43,882 bases of DNA from an uncultured Oscillibacter sp. (GCA_947644365.1 CANRYZ010000007.1:1-43882), one strand, 5' to 3'. Shown: positions 8,490 to 17,069, counted from the stretch's first letter. Notes: generated by a model not told the origin, from the sequence alone. A program made the numbers and translations.

Positions 8490-9056
8490 TCAGTCAAAAT
8501 ATTCCACCACGGCGTAGATCCCATGGTGCAGGGATTCCTTCAGCCCGTCCAAAAGGCCGGGGGCCTCCTGGCTGTAGACCACGGCGGCGTCCCCGCCGGA
8601 GCCGTCCACGTAGTAGACCTGGCTGGCGCCGGGCTTGGTCATCCCCGCGGCCTCCGCCGCGGCCTTCACGGTGGCCAGGTCGTAGATCTGCTCATACTGG
8701 GTGGTGAGGACCACGTTCTCCTTCTCCAGCGTCTTCAACTCGCCGCGCAGCGCCACCATGTCGGAGGAAAGCACCGTCAGCCGGATATAGCTCAGCAGGA
8801 GCAAAACCGCCAGCACCGCGGCCGCGGCCGCGCCGATCACGGCCAGAGGGGCCACATGCTGCGCCTCCCGCAGCTGCACCTTGGGAAGGCTGCGCACCTG
8901 GGGCTTTTCCCTGACCGCCTCCCGGCGGCGGGGGGCCTCCCCGGCGTGGCGCAGCTCACGCTCCCGGACCTCAAAGTCCAGGCTGCGGGCCAGATTGCCG
9001 TCCACGGAACCGGGCCGGCCATTGCGGTAACGCAGATCCCTTGCCGCCGAAGCCAA
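8490..9056 (-). CDS. ftsL: FtsL-like septum protein
   Basis: Bitopic division protein expected to bridge the septal synthases and the DivIB/DivIC complex. 188 aa. A basic cytoplasmic tail of about 67 residues is followed by one membrane segment (about 68-90, AAAAAVLAVLLLLSYIRL) and a short coiled coil (95-125, MVALRGELKTLEKENVVL). IYDLATVKAAAEAAGM (124-139) resembles the conserved end of clostridial FtsL/DivIC proteins. The start is TTG at 9056, chosen because GGGGGAGG lies 5 bases upstream and no better start exists. Sequence identity to model FtsL is low; the name rests mainly on topology and on the place between rsmH and pbp. The C-terminal 50 residues are longer than usual. Confidence 0.78.
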   Translation of the reverse strand: MASAARDLRYRNGRPGSVDGNLARSLDFEVRERELRHAGEAPRRREAVREKPQVRSLPKVQLREAQHVAPLAVIGAAAAAVLAVLLLLSYIRLTVLSSDMVALRGELKTLEKENVVLTTQYEQIYDLATVKAAAEAAGMTKPGASQVYYVDGSGGDAAVVYSQEAPGLLDGLKESLHHGIYAVVEYFD

Positions 9057-9108
9057 GAAAACCTCCCCCTCTCTCCAGAATGTGCGGGACTGCCTGTCCC
9101 GTCAAAGG

Positions 9109-10056
9109 TCAAATGTCAAACGGTTCACACTTCTCCGCCGCCCGGAGCTTCGCGCTCCTGGCCCGGGGATTCTCCCTGAGCTCCGCCTCCCCGGGGACGA
9201 CGGGCTTCCGGGTCACAAGACGGATCTTCGGCTTCTTGCCGCACACACACACCGGGAAGTCCGGGGGACAGGTACAGCCCCGGGCCTGCTCCCGCATGGT
9301 CCGCTTAACGATCCGGTCCTCCAGGGAGTGAAAGGTGATGACCGCCAGCCGCCCTCCGGGGTTCAGGCTGTCCACCGCCGCCTCCAGCATGGGCGGCAGC
9401 GCGTCCAGCTCGCCGTTGACAGCGATGCGGACCGCCTGAAACGTCCGCTTGGCGGGGTGCTGCTTCTCCCGCAGCGCCGCCGGGGGCATGGCGCCGCGGA
9501 TGACGTCCGCCAGCTCCAGCGTCGTCTCCACGGGCCGGCTCTCCCTGGCCCGCACAATGGCCCTGGCGATGGCCGGGGCATACCGCTCCTCGCCGTATTC
9601 GTACAGGATGCGCCGCAGCTCCTCCTGGCTCCAGGTGTTGACCACCTCCCGGGCCGTCAGCGCCGCGGTGCCGTCCATACGCATGTCCAGCGGGGCGTCC
9701 TGCATATAGGAAAACCCCCGGGAGGCGTCGTCCAGCTGGGGCGAGGACACGCCCAGATCAAACAGGGCCCCGTCCACGCCGGACACGCCGGCCCGGTCCA
9801 GGATGCCCGCCAGATCAGAGAAATTGCCGTGGACCAGGGTCACCCGCTCCCGCCAGGGCGCCAGGCGCTCCTCCGCCGCCTGGATGGCGGCCGTATCCCG
9901 GTCGATGCAGATCAGCCTGCCGGAGGTAAGCCGCCGGGCGATCTCCCGGGCGTGCCCGGCCCGGCCCAGGGTCCCGTCCACATATACTCCGCCGGGGCGG
10001 ATGTTCAGCATCTCAATGCACTCGTCCAGAAGGACGGGCTGATGGGTGTACTCCAT
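9109..10056 (-). CDS. rsmH: 16S rRNA m4C1402 methyltransferase RsmH
   Basis: SAM-dependent N4-methylation of C1402 in 16S rRNA. 315 aa, normal length. Seen: HQPVLLDECIEML at the N-terminus, SAM-binding VYVDGTLGRAGHA (24-36), FDLGVSSPQLD (99-109), and ITFHSLEDRIVKR and CTCPPDFPVC near the C-terminus, all family hallmarks. ATG 10056 lies 6 bases after the mraZ stop, so translation is probably coupled. Second gene of the dcw operon. Confidence 0.97.
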   Translation of the reverse strand: MEYTHQPVLLDECIEMLNIRPGGVYVDGTLGRAGHAREIARRLTSGRLICIDRDTAAIQAAEERLAPWRERVTLVHGNFSDLAGILDRAGVSGVDGALFDLGVSSPQLDDASRGFSYMQDAPLDMRMDGTAALTAREVVNTWSQEELRRILYEYGEERYAPAIARAIVRARESRPVETTLELADVIRGAMPPAALREKQHPAKRTFQAVRIAVNGELDALPPMLEAAVDSLNPGGRLAVITFHSLEDRIVKRTMREQARGCTCPPDFPVCVCGKKPKIRLVTRKPVVPGEAELRENPRARSAKLRAAEKCEPFDI

Positions 10057-10062
10057 AGGCCC

Positions 10063-10542
<480 letters not shown>

Positions 10543-10576
10543 TTATGGGTTTTAGTGGCACTTAACTTCCCCTATT

Positions 10577-10591
10577 ACCCACTTTTCCCCA
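10577..10591 (-). promoter_or_regulatory. MraZ boxes
   Basis: On the minus strand TGGGG (10587-10591) and TGGGT (10577-10581) are direct repeats with a 10-bp period, matching the TGGGN boxes known for MraZ. A third, degenerate AGGGG follows at 10569-10573, off the 10-bp register. They lie just downstream of the -10 element, so bound MraZ would obstruct early elongation. Confidence 0.75.
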
Positions 10592-10602
10592 CCAATGTTC
10601 TT

Positions 10603-10631
10603 AGTATACGCAAAAGGATTGAAAATTGCAA
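10603..10631 (-). promoter_or_regulatory. Sigma-A promoter of the dcw operon
   Basis: -35 TTGCAA (10626-10631), 17-bp spacer, -10 TATACT (10603-10608), read on the minus strand towards mraZ. The MraZ boxes follow immediately. The leader is about 90 nt. Confidence 0.8.
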
Positions 10632-10744
10632 GGATTATTTTCCGCCGGAAATTCGCAAAAACCTCATAAATTCTCCCATTTTTTGTCCAAAACCCCGCTT
10701 TTCAAACGCACGTTCGATAAAAGGCGGGTTGGTTGACGTAAAAC

Positions 10745-10790
10745 AAGAAGCACCCGTGCACACAAGATTTTGTGTGCACGGGTGCTTCTT
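10745..10790 (-). terminator. Rho-independent terminator of the rsmD-coaD operon
   Basis: Perfect 21-bp inverted repeat, 10745-10765 and 10770-10790, with a GATT loop; one more pair can be added at each end. On the minus strand it is followed by TTGTTTTA. It lies downstream of the coiled-coil gene and upstream of the mraZ promoter, separating the two operons. The rest of the 415-bp gap 10507-10921 holds the mraZ promoter and AT-rich sequence in which nothing else was recognised. Confidence 0.88.
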
Positions 10791-10921
10791 GGCATCCTGG
10801 AACCCAGATGTAGTTTTTCCAAAAATTTCCCTTTAATTTTTCCGTCAATTTTAACAAACTTTTACGGCGGTTCGCCCCGTCTCCGGCGCAGGCCCAGAAA
10901 TTATGGTCAACCGCGCCCGCC

Positions 10922-11443
10922 TCAGCCGGCGGGGGCGTCCGGATCGTTCTTGCCCGCCAGCTTATCCCGCTGCTCCTGCATGGCGGCGGCGGAGGCGCTG
11001 CGGAACCGGACCCGGGACTGCTTCACCTCGTCCAGAGCGGCCTGGACGGCCTCCTCCGTGCGGGCCAGGGCGTCCTCGGCGTACTCATTGGCCACCTGGT
11101 AGAGCTGGCGGGACCGCTCCTCCGCCCGGCCCACGATCTGGCGGGCCCGCTCCTTGGCGGCGTAGATGATCTCGCTCTCGGAGACCTTGGTCTTGGCGTC
11201 CAGCTCCGCCTGGCGCATCATGCGGTCCACATCCCGCTTGGCCTCCTCCACGAACTTGTCCCGGGCAGCCAGAAGCTCCTGCGCGCGCTTGATCTCCACC
11301 GGCAGCTGGGCCCGCAGCTCCTCCAGAAGGTCCAGGATCTCGTCGCGCTCCACCAGGCTCATATTGGGCTTCAGCGCCGGGGACTTGGCATCCTCGATCC
11401 GCTCATACAACATATCGATCAGACGGTTAATATCACTGGCCAT
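10922..11443 (-). CDS. Coiled-coil protein of the coaD operon (DivIVA-like)
   Basis: 173 aa, almost wholly predicted helix rich in Glu, Arg, Ala and Gln. MERDEILDLLEELRAQLP-type heptads begin at about 31, and a long coiled coil runs through KRAQELLAARDKFVEEAKRD to about 140. There is no membrane segment or signal peptide. The arrangement resembles short clostridial DivIVA-like or ATPase-like proteins encoded next to coaD, whose role is not established. It lies 6 bp after coaD and is the last gene before a strong terminator. The name is topological only. Confidence 0.8.
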   Translation of the reverse strand: MASDINRLIDMLYERIEDAKSPALKPNMSLVERDEILDLLEELRAQLPVEIKRAQELLAARDKFVEEAKRDVDRMMRQAELDAKTKVSESEIIYAAKERARQIVGRAEERSRQLYQVANEYAEDALARTEEAVQAALDEVKQSRVRFRSASAAAMQEQRDKLAGKNDPDAPAG

Positions 11444-11449
11444 AGGTCC

Positions 11450-11941
11450 CTATCCTTTCTGACTTCCCATCATCTCCAGCACCATGGGCACAATGGACAT
11501 GGGCAGGTATTTCTCCAGCGGCTGGCGGTACCGGATCATCTCCCGGGCCATGGAGGAGCTGAAATGCTGGTACTCCCGCCCGGCGGGCAGCAGCATGGTC
11601 TCCAGCTGGGGGTGTATCCCCTTGTTGATCAGGGCCATCTGGTACTCCGCGTCAAAGTCCGTCACGTTCCGCACGCCCCGGACGATGACGCCGGCCCCGT
11701 GGGATACGGCGAAATCCGCCAGCAGGCCGGGCCACAGCTCCGCCTCCACATTGGGCAGCTCCGCCACGGCGGCCCGCACCAGCCGGAGCTTCTGCTCCGG
11801 GGTGAACATCTGACTGCGCTTCTCCGCGTTGGGGCTGACGCAGACCACCACGCGGTCAAAACAGGCGGCGGCCCTGCGGATCACGTCCAGGTGGCCCAGC
11901 GTGATGGGGTCAAAGCTGCCTGAGCAAACGGCTGTTCTCAT
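11450..11941 (-). CDS. coaD: Phosphopantetheine adenylyltransferase
   Basis: Penultimate step of coenzyme A synthesis: 4'-phosphopantetheine plus ATP to dephospho-CoA. 163 aa. Nucleotidyltransferase motif GSFDPITLGHLDVI (8-21) with the (T/H)xGH site at 14-17, VIVRGVRNVTDFDAEYQMA in the middle, and FSSSMAREMIRY as the variant of the ISSTxVRE loop. The start ATG overlaps the rsmD stop as ATGA (11938-11941), indicating translational coupling. The rsmD-coaD pair is common in bacteria. Confidence 0.97.
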   Translation of the reverse strand: MRTAVCSGSFDPITLGHLDVIRRAAACFDRVVVCVSPNAEKRSQMFTPEQKLRLVRAAVAELPNVEAELWPGLLADFAVSHGAGVIVRGVRNVTDFDAEYQMALINKGIHPQLETMLLPAGREYQHFSSSMAREMIRYRQPLEKYLPMSIVPMVLEMMGSQKG

Positions 11942-12510
11942 GGGAGTTGTTCCTCGTTCTCTTCGTTTCCGCCCTGGCGGAAGACGGTCAGTCCGATCTT
12001 CCCGTAGCGGTAAGTCCGGTGGACGCGGCAGGGCCCCCGGGGGGCCGCCGGCACCTTGTCCGCCGGGTGTTCCGCCACAATTATACCATGCGGATTCAAA
12101 ATGTCAAATCCTGCGAGCATCTCCAAAGCGGGCTCCAGGAGCCCCGCCTGATAGGGCGGGTCCAGAAAGACCAGGTCGAAGCGCTCCCGCGCCGCCCGGA
12201 GGTACTCCAGGGAGTCCCCCCGCACCACCCGGGCCCGGTCCTGGAGGCCGGTGAGGGCCAGGTTCTCCCGCACCAGACGCGCCGCGTCCTCCCGCCGGTC
12301 CACAAAGACGGCGAAGGCCGCCCCCCGGCTGAGGCACTCGATGCCCAGCTGGCCCGTGCCGGCAAAGAGGTCCAGCACCCGCCGCCCCTCGATGTCGCAC
12401 TGGAGGGCGCTGAACAGCCCCTCCTTCACCCGGTCGGTGGTGGGGCGGGTCTCCATGCCCTCCAGCTCTTTCAGACGGCGGCCCCTGGCGGAGCCGGTGA
12501 TGACGCGCAC
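11938..12510 (-). CDS. rsmD: 16S rRNA m2G966 methyltransferase RsmD
   Basis: SAM-dependent methylation of G966 in 16S rRNA. 190 aa. RVITGSARGRRL at the N-terminus, RPTTDRVKEGLFSAL (22-36), SAM site LDLFAGTGQLGIE (about 46-58) and catalytic VFLDPPY (about 112-118) are all present. The start is GTG at 12510, with GGGGGGAGCGCC upstream. The last residues are polar (GGNEENEEQ). First gene of the operon driven by the promoter at 12558-12586. Confidence 0.96.
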   Translation of the reverse strand: MRVITGSARGRRLKELEGMETRPTTDRVKEGLFSALQCDIEGRRVLDLFAGTGQLGIECLSRGAAFAVFVDRREDAARLVRENLALTGLQDRARVVRGDSLEYLRAARERFDLVFLDPPYQAGLLEPALEMLAGFDILNPHGIIVAEHPADKVPAAPRGPCRVHRTYRYGKIGLTVFRQGGNEENEEQLP

Positions 12511-12557
12511 GGCGCTCCCCCCTCTGTCCTCCCGCCGTCTCCCGGCGGTTTTCCCCT

Positions 12558-12586
12558 ATTCTACGGCAAATCCCACGGGTTTTCAA
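12558..12586 (-). promoter_or_regulatory. Promoter of rsmD-coaD operon
   Basis: Minus strand: -35 TTGAAA (12581-12586), 17-bp spacer, -10 TAGAAT (12558-12563). The GTG of rsmD is about 40 nt downstream of the predicted start of transcription. It is back-to-back with the promoter at 12621. Confidence 0.72.
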
Positions 12587-12620
12587 TAGATTTTTGCGTC
12601 TCGGCCCCTCTTTTTTGGAC

Positions 12621-12649
12621 TTGTACTTTCCGGAGGAATCGTATATAAT
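12621..12649 (+). promoter_or_regulatory. Promoter of the Asp23-fakA operon
   Basis: -35 TTGTAC (12621-12626), 17-bp spacer, consensus -10 TATAAT (12644-12649). The leader carries a 7-bp hairpin 12673-12679/12692-12698 with a GC-rich loop before the ribosome site AGAAAGGA. Confidence 0.72.
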
Positions 12650-12725
12650 AGAATTCTCTTAATATGGCTGTCACAGGGGCGGGTCCGCCTCCCCCTGTCA
12701 ATATCAGGAAAGAAAGGACGTTCTC

Positions 12726-13076
12726 ATGATTCAATTCAAATCTGATCAGGGTGAGATCTCCATCAGCAGCGCCGTATTCTCCAACATCACCGGCATGGCC
12801 GCCACCAACTGCTTCGGCGTTAAGGGCATGGCCTTCCGCTCCATGACCGACGGCCTGGTTCACCTGCTGCGGCGGGAGGCCATGAGCAAGGGCGTCAGCA
12901 TCACCTATCACGACGACAACTCCATCTCCATTGAGCTCCACATCATCGTGGAAAATGGGGTGAACCTGCCCGCCGTGTGCCGCTCCATCATGAACGAGGT
13001 GCGCTATGTTGTGACCAAAAACACCGGCGTACCCGTCAAGGCTGTGGACGTGTGCGTGGATTCCATGACCTTGTGA
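12726..13076 (+). CDS. Asp23/Gls24 family protein (YloU-like)
   Basis: 116 aa cytoplasmic protein of the alkaline-shock family, often found as partner gene of the YloV/FakA kinase. Sequence shows ISISSAVFSNITGMAATNCF (11-30), VSITYHDDNSISIELHIIVE (about 57-76) and a C-terminal VPVKAVDVCVDSM, which is the alternating strand-helix pattern of the family. Start ATG 12726 is preceded by AGAAAGGACG. fakA starts 16 bp later. Its molecular role in this pair is not established. Confidence 0.9.
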   Translation: MIQFKSDQGEISISSAVFSNITGMAATNCFGVKGMAFRSMTDGLVHLLRREAMSKGVSITYHDDNSISIELHIIVENGVNLPAVCRSIMNEVRYVVTKNTGVPVKAVDVCVDSMTL

Positions 13077-13092
13077 GGGAGGAACGAGCCGA

Positions 13093-14775
13093 ATGAACGA
13101 ACAGATTACAGGAGCCCTCTTTAAGCAGATGGTCCTCCACGGCGCCGCCGCCATCACCGCCCAGAAGCAGGCCATCAACGACCTGAACGTGTTCCCGGTG
13201 CCCGACGGGGACACCGGCACCAACATGAGCATGACCATGGGCACCGCCGTCACGGAGCTGCGCAAGGCCGCTCCCGCCGCCCTGACCCAGGCCGCCGACC
13301 TCACCGCCTCCGCGCTGCTGCGGGGCGCCCGGGGCAACTCCGGCGTCATCCTCTCCCTGCTGTTCCGGGGGATGAGCAAGGGCCTTAAGGGTATGGAGAC
13401 CGCCGACGCCGCCGCCTTCGCCGCCGCCATGCAGCAGGGGGTCTCCTCCGCCTACAAGGCGGTGATGAAGCCCGCCGAGGGCACGGTGCTCACCGTCTCC
13501 CGCCTGGCCGCCAAGCGGGCCGTGGAGGCCGCCGAAACCGAGCCGGACGTTGAAAAGGTGCTGGAAGAGGCCATCCGGGAGGGGTACGAGACCCTGGCCC
13601 AGACCACCGATATGAACCCCGTGCTGAAAAAGGCCGGTGTGGTGGACGCCGGCGGCAAGGGATACCTTCTGATCCTGGAGGGTATGCTGGCGGAGATGCG
13701 GGGCGAGCCCATGCCGGAGGTGTCCGAGGACGCCGCCTGCCGGGAGAAGGCGGATTTCGCCGCGCTCTCCGACGAGGACATTACCTTTACCTTTGACACC
13801 GTGTTCATCGTCCGCAAGACGGTGGACCGCTCCCTGGACCCCCTGCGGACATATCTCGGCAGCATCGGCGACAGCCTGGTGATCGGCGAGGACGACGACG
13901 CCTTCAAGGTCCACGTCCACACCGACACCCCCGGCGCCGCCCTGACGGAGGCCCAGAAGTACGGCACACTGGAGCTGGCGAAGATCGAGAACATGCGCAC
14001 CCAGGCGGAGGATCTGGCCGCCGGCCGCCACGTCCAGAGCACCGACGACCTGGACGCCGTGGAGCAGGCCCTGGAGGCCGCTCCCGCCGGGGGCCATGTG
14101 GTGGCTCCGCCGGAGAAGAAGTACGGCTTCCTGGCGGTGTGCGCCGGAGCGGGCCTGGAGGCGGTCTTCAAGGACCTGGGCGCCGACGGCGTGGTATCCG
14201 GCGGACAGACCATGAACCCCTCCACCGAGGCCATCCTGGAGGGCGTGGACGCCGTCCCCGCCGAGACGGTGTTCGTCCTGCCCAACAACGGCAACATCAT
14301 CATGGCCGCCCAACAGTGCGCCGCCCTGACGGAGAAAAACGTGGTGGTCATCCCCACCAAGACCGTGCCCCAGGGCATCACCGCCATGATGAACGTGGAC
14401 TTTGAGGCCCCGGAGGCGGCGGACATCACCGCCGCCATGACCGAGAGCCTGTCCACGGTCACCACCGCTCAGATCACCTACGCCGCCCGGGACTCCGATT
14501 TCGACGGCTTCGACATCAAGGAGGGCGACTATCTGGCCCTGGAGGAGGGCAAGCTCTTCGGCACCGACATCTCCCTGACCTCCCTGCTGGAGCGTCTGGC
14601 CGTCTCCGCCAAGGAGAGGGGAGCCTCCTTCATCTCCCTGTATTTCGGCGAGAACGTCCCCCAGGAGGACGCGGAGGCCGCCGGGCAACTCTTCGAGAAA
14701 ACCTGCCCCGACGCCGAGGTGGCGGTCCTCTCCGGCGGACAGCCTGTGTACTACTATATCGTCTCCATGGAATAA
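13093..14775 (+). CDS. fakA: Fatty acid kinase FakA / DAK2-domain protein YloV
   Basis: 560 aa. N-terminal dihydroxyacetone-kinase-like (DhaL) domain with NVFPVPDGDTGTNM (32-45) carrying the metal-binding aspartates and LLRGARGNSGVILSLLFRG (about 76-94); then a middle domain with CHVHTDTPG-type sequence (KVHVHTDTPGAAL) and a C-terminal EDD/DegV-like part. FakA phosphorylates fatty acids bound to FakB (DegV) proteins, for incorporation into phospholipid; no fakB lies in the window. The ribosome site GAGGGAGGAACG precedes ATG 13093. It forms an operon with the Asp23 gene and ends at a clear terminator. Confidence 0.92.
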   Translation: MNEQITGALFKQMVLHGAAAITAQKQAINDLNVFPVPDGDTGTNMSMTMGTAVTELRKAAPAALTQAADLTASALLRGARGNSGVILSLLFRGMSKGLKGMETADAAAFAAAMQQGVSSAYKAVMKPAEGTVLTVSRLAAKRAVEAAETEPDVEKVLEEAIREGYETLAQTTDMNPVLKKAGVVDAGGKGYLLILEGMLAEMRGEPMPEVSEDAACREKADFAALSDEDITFTFDTVFIVRKTVDRSLDPLRTYLGSIGDSLVIGEDDDAFKVHVHTDTPGAALTEAQKYGTLELAKIENMRTQAEDLAAGRHVQSTDDLDAVEQALEAAPAGGHVVAPPEKKYGFLAVCAGAGLEAVFKDLGADGVVSGGQTMNPSTEAILEGVDAVPAETVFVLPNNGNIIMAAQQCAALTEKNVVVIPTKTVPQGITAMMNVDFEAPEAADITAAMTESLSTVTTAQITYAARDSDFDGFDIKEGDYLALEEGKLFGTDISLTSLLERLAVSAKERGASFISLYFGENVPQEDAEAAGQLFEKTCPDAEVAVLSGGQPVYYYIVSME

Positions 14776-14791
14776 CGGGCCGCTATAAAAG

Positions 14792-14826
14792 CGGCGCCTG
14801 GGACACACTCCCAGGCGCCGTTTTTT
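14792..14826 (+). terminator. Terminator of fakA, probably bidirectional
   Basis: 12-bp perfect stem 14792-14803/14809-14820, loop CACAC, followed by six T. On the other strand the stem is followed by CTTTTAT, so it may also end transcription of the facing HD-domain gene. Confidence 0.92.
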
Positions 14827-14841
14827 ATGCGCTTTTTCCGC

Positions 14842-15426
14842 TCAGAGGGCGGCCACGGCCTCATTGACCGCGTCCTCGCACGTCCGCATCGCCAGAATGG
14901 TCTTCTCCATCAGCTCCTCCAGGGACCAGCCCAGGCGCTCCGCGCCGTCTCTGATGACGTCCCGGGAGCAGCCGGCGGCAAACTTCTTGTCCTTGAACTT
15001 CTTTTTCAGAGAGCTGACCTCCATATCCTGGCAGCTCTTGCTGGGGCGCATCCGGGCCGCCGCGCCGATGAGGCCCGTCAGCTCGTCCGCCGCGAAGAGG
15101 ACCTTCTCCATCTCCTCCGCCGGCTCCACGTCGGAGCACAGTCCGTAGCCGTGGCTGCACACGGCGTGGACAAACTCCTCGCTGCATCCGATCTCCGCCA
15201 GCAGCTCCGGGGCCTTTTTACAGTGCTCCTCCGGCCACTTCTCAAAATCCACGTCGTGGAGGAGACCCACGGCCGCCCAGAAGTCCGCGTCCTCGCCGTG
15301 GCCCAGCTCCTCCGCGTACCACCGCATGACGCCCTCCACCGTCAGGGCGTGCTGGATGTGGAAGGGCTCGGCGTTGTACTTGCGCAGCAGCCCCATAGCC
15401 GCCGCCCGGTCGGGACAGGTTTTCAT
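14842..15426 (-). CDS. HD-domain phosphohydrolase
   Basis: 194 aa soluble protein. Metal-binding HD pattern: HIQHALTV (about 23-30), LLHDVDFEKW (about 54-63) and HAVCSHGYG (about 87-95); then the rest of a helical domain with FAADELTGLIGAA and a KKKFKDKKFA patch. These small clostridial HD proteins are unassigned hydrolases; the substrate cannot be read from the sequence. ATG 15426 is chosen because AAAGGAG lies 8 bases before it; the frame is open 29 codons further upstream without such a site. No clear promoter was found. The 259-bp gap 15427-15685 upstream holds only a small 15-base hairpin near 15659-15673. Confidence 0.88.
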   Translation of the reverse strand: MKTCPDRAAAMGLLRKYNAEPFHIQHALTVEGVMRWYAEELGHGEDADFWAAVGLLHDVDFEKWPEEHCKKAPELLAEIGCSEEFVHAVCSHGYGLCSDVEPAEEMEKVLFAADELTGLIGAAARMRPSKSCQDMEVSSLKKKFKDKKFAAGCSRDVIRDGAERLGWSLEELMEKTILAMRTCEDAVNEAVAAL

Positions 15427-15685
15427 AAAAATCGCTCCTTTATCATCAGTTTTATGCTTAGACCCCGTTTGATCCATGGCAGAATGCCCAACGGCGAGAG
15501 ATCCCCTCTCCAATCAAGGCGAGTTGACGCCGCCATATTCCTGTGTAATGGCCAGGAAACTCAGCGCAGAGCGGCGGGAAAAGATCCGCCGTTTGGGCGT
15601 TTTGACATCTTTCAAACATGGTCTAACCGTATAGAGGGTTCTGCCCTGGTTTTCAACCCCATCTCTGAGAGATGAAGAACGCAGC

Positions 15686-16366
15686 TCACTCCGCCGCCGG
15701 GTCCGGGTCTCCGTCCAGGGTAACAAAATAGTCGTAATAGGGCAGCAGAAATTCCCACCCCGTCTTGATCCGGTCCACGACGTCCCGGCTGAACAGCTCC
15801 TCCGTCAGCTTGTCCTCGTGGATGATGGTGAAGGATTTTGCCCGGAACCAGGGCTCCAGCGCCGGCGACGGCGCGGCGGCCCTGGGCCGCTTGTAATCCT
15901 GCGTCTCCAGCGCAAACTCCGCCTGCCCCGCCAGCTTCCCTGTCAGATTCTCCATGGTCCCGGGGTCCCGCAGAATGCGGGCCCGCAGCTTGGCCATGGT
16001 AGAGGGCTTGGGCATCCAGTAGCCCATGCCGTAGGTCCAGCCCTCGGGCATCAGCTCGAACCAGAAGGTGGGCCGGGCGGTCCACTGCTCTCCCGCCTGC
16101 TCCACGGAGAGCCACAGGCTCTCCTTATAGGGTCCCCGGCCGTGGAGCCGCCGGGCGTCCCGGTAGATGCGGGTCACCTTGCGAATCAGGCCGCAGTCCG
16201 GCCTCCGCTCCAGCATAAAGGCGTACAGCTCCTCCGCCAGATCGCACATGGGGCGGTAGAAGTGGGTCAGGTAGATCTCCTTGTGGGCCTCAAACCACGT
16301 CCGCTCGTTGTTGAAGCGGATCCCCCACATGAAATCCACGGTCTCGTCTGTAAATCCGGTAAACAT
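15686..16366 (-). CDS. DUF2461 family protein
   Basis: 226 aa. Pattern of the family: FMWGIRFNNERTWFEAHKE (12-30), a middle with RIYRDARRLHGRGPYKESLW (66-85), FWFELMPEGWTYGMGYW (about 101-117) and a C-terminal PYYDYF. Proteins of this family are found in many bacteria and have no established function. It is likely monocistronic from the promoter at 16397-16425. No secretion signal or membrane segment. Confidence 0.9.
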   Translation of the reverse strand: MFTGFTDETVDFMWGIRFNNERTWFEAHKEIYLTHFYRPMCDLAEELYAFMLERRPDCGLIRKVTRIYRDARRLHGRGPYKESLWLSVEQAGEQWTARPTFWFELMPEGWTYGMGYWMPKPSTMAKLRARILRDPGTMENLTGKLAGQAEFALETQDYKRPRAAAPSPALEPWFRAKSFTIIHEDKLTEELFSRDVVDRIKTGWEFLLPYYDYFVTLDGDPDPAAE

Positions 16367-16396
16367 GGCGCGCTCCCATCGTCGTTTTTCCTGCCG

Positions 16397-16425
16397 ATTA
16401 TAGCAGAAAGAAGGGTCGGGGTCAA
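16397..16425 (-). promoter_or_regulatory. Promoter of the DUF2461 gene, inside the upstream gene's terminator
   Basis: Minus strand: -35 TTGACC (16420-16425), 17-bp spacer, -10 TATAAT (16397-16402). Five of six and six of six consensus bases. The -35 hexamer forms the loop and the start of the descending arm of the terminator hairpin at 16412-16438. Confidence 0.8.
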
Positions 16426-16438
16426 TGACCCCGACCCT
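16412..16438 (-). terminator. Terminator of the ferritin-like gene
   Basis: 13-base arms 16412-16424/16426-16438, realistically 10-11 bp with a small loop. On the minus strand, the sense of the ferritin-like gene ending at 16443, it is followed by TCTTTCT. On the plus strand it is followed by a run of T broken by one C. Confidence 0.75.
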
Positions 16439-16442
16439 CTTT

Positions 16443-17069
16443 TTATCCCTGGATGGCCCGCTCCAGCATGGTCATCAGCTCCTCGGCGTGGCGGTACTCG
16501 TCGGCGCTGAGCTCGTTCAGGAGCTTTCTGAGGCACGGGTCCGTGGTGCCGTCCGCGGAGCGGGCATAGTTCAGGCCGCTGCAGGCCTCCATGTGATACC
16601 GCTCCCGCAGGGCCGGACACCAGCGCCCAATGGTCACCGCTCCGCTGGCGATGGCCGGCCGGTAGCACTGGCCGGTAATGAGGTAGTGGGCCGCCATCAG
16701 CCGCCGGGCGTGGGCTCCCTCGTCGGCGGCGATGTCCCGCAGCCGCTGCCGGGCCCAGGAGGGCGCCTGGCGGCTCATAGCCAGAAAATACCGCCGGTCC
16801 GCCAGCTCCTCCTCGATAAACCCGGTGAGCACCTCCAGCATCTCCGCCGCCGCGCTGCCCATGCAGCAGGGGTTCTGGGCGGCCCCGGGCAGCTGGCTCT
16901 CCTGCCGGGCCAAGTCCCCCGGAGCCGCCGCCTGGGGCGGCTGGGGTGCGGCCGCGGGCGCCGCCGCGTTCATGCCGGGATAGGGTTCCAAATCCGGGGC
17001 CACCCGCTGCCACACCCGGTCGTACCGCCGGAAGTCGTACACCTCGGGACTATGTAGGTTCTCTGCCAT
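16443..17069 (-). CDS. Ferritin-like (diiron helical-bundle) protein
   Basis: 208 aa. A low-complexity Ala/Pro linker at about 34-56 follows a short conserved head (SPEVYDFRRYDRVWQRV). A four-helix bundle follows with candidate iron ligands Glu87/Glu88 (IEEELADR), ExxH at Glu117-His120 (DEGAH), Glu161 (YHMEACSG) and ExxH at Glu191-His194 (ADEYRHAEE). The spacing resembles rubrerythrin-type carboxylate-bridged diiron sites, with no rubredoxin domain. Probable role in peroxide or iron handling (inference). ATG 17069 has AAAGGAG 8 bases upstream; the frame opens 8 codons earlier without one. It is divergent from the SUF operon. Confidence 0.85.
   Translation of the reverse strand: MAENLHSPEVYDFRRYDRVWQRVAPDLEPYPGMNAAAPAAAPQPPQAAAPGDLARQESQLPGAAQNPCCMGSAAAEMLEVLTGFIEEELADRRYFLAMSRQAPSWARQRLRDIAADEGAHARRLMAAHYLITGQCYRPAIASGAVTIGRWCPALRERYHMEACSGLNYARSADGTTDPCLRKLLNELSADEYRHAEELMTMLERAIQG

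Noticed and set aside
10745-10790. 21-bp inverted repeat as an operator for mraZ
   Set aside because: It lies over 110 bp upstream of the promoter and has a T-tract for the opposite-end operon, so it is a terminator.
12561-13430. 289-codon minus-strand frame opposite the Asp23 and fakA genes
   Set aside because: Antisense shadow of two well-recognised genes.
15514-15726. 70-codon minus-strand frame overlapping the end of the DUF2461 gene
   Set aside because: No ribosome site, basic low-quality composition; I had a vague memory of similar spurious frames in related genomes but cannot support a gene or a repeat.
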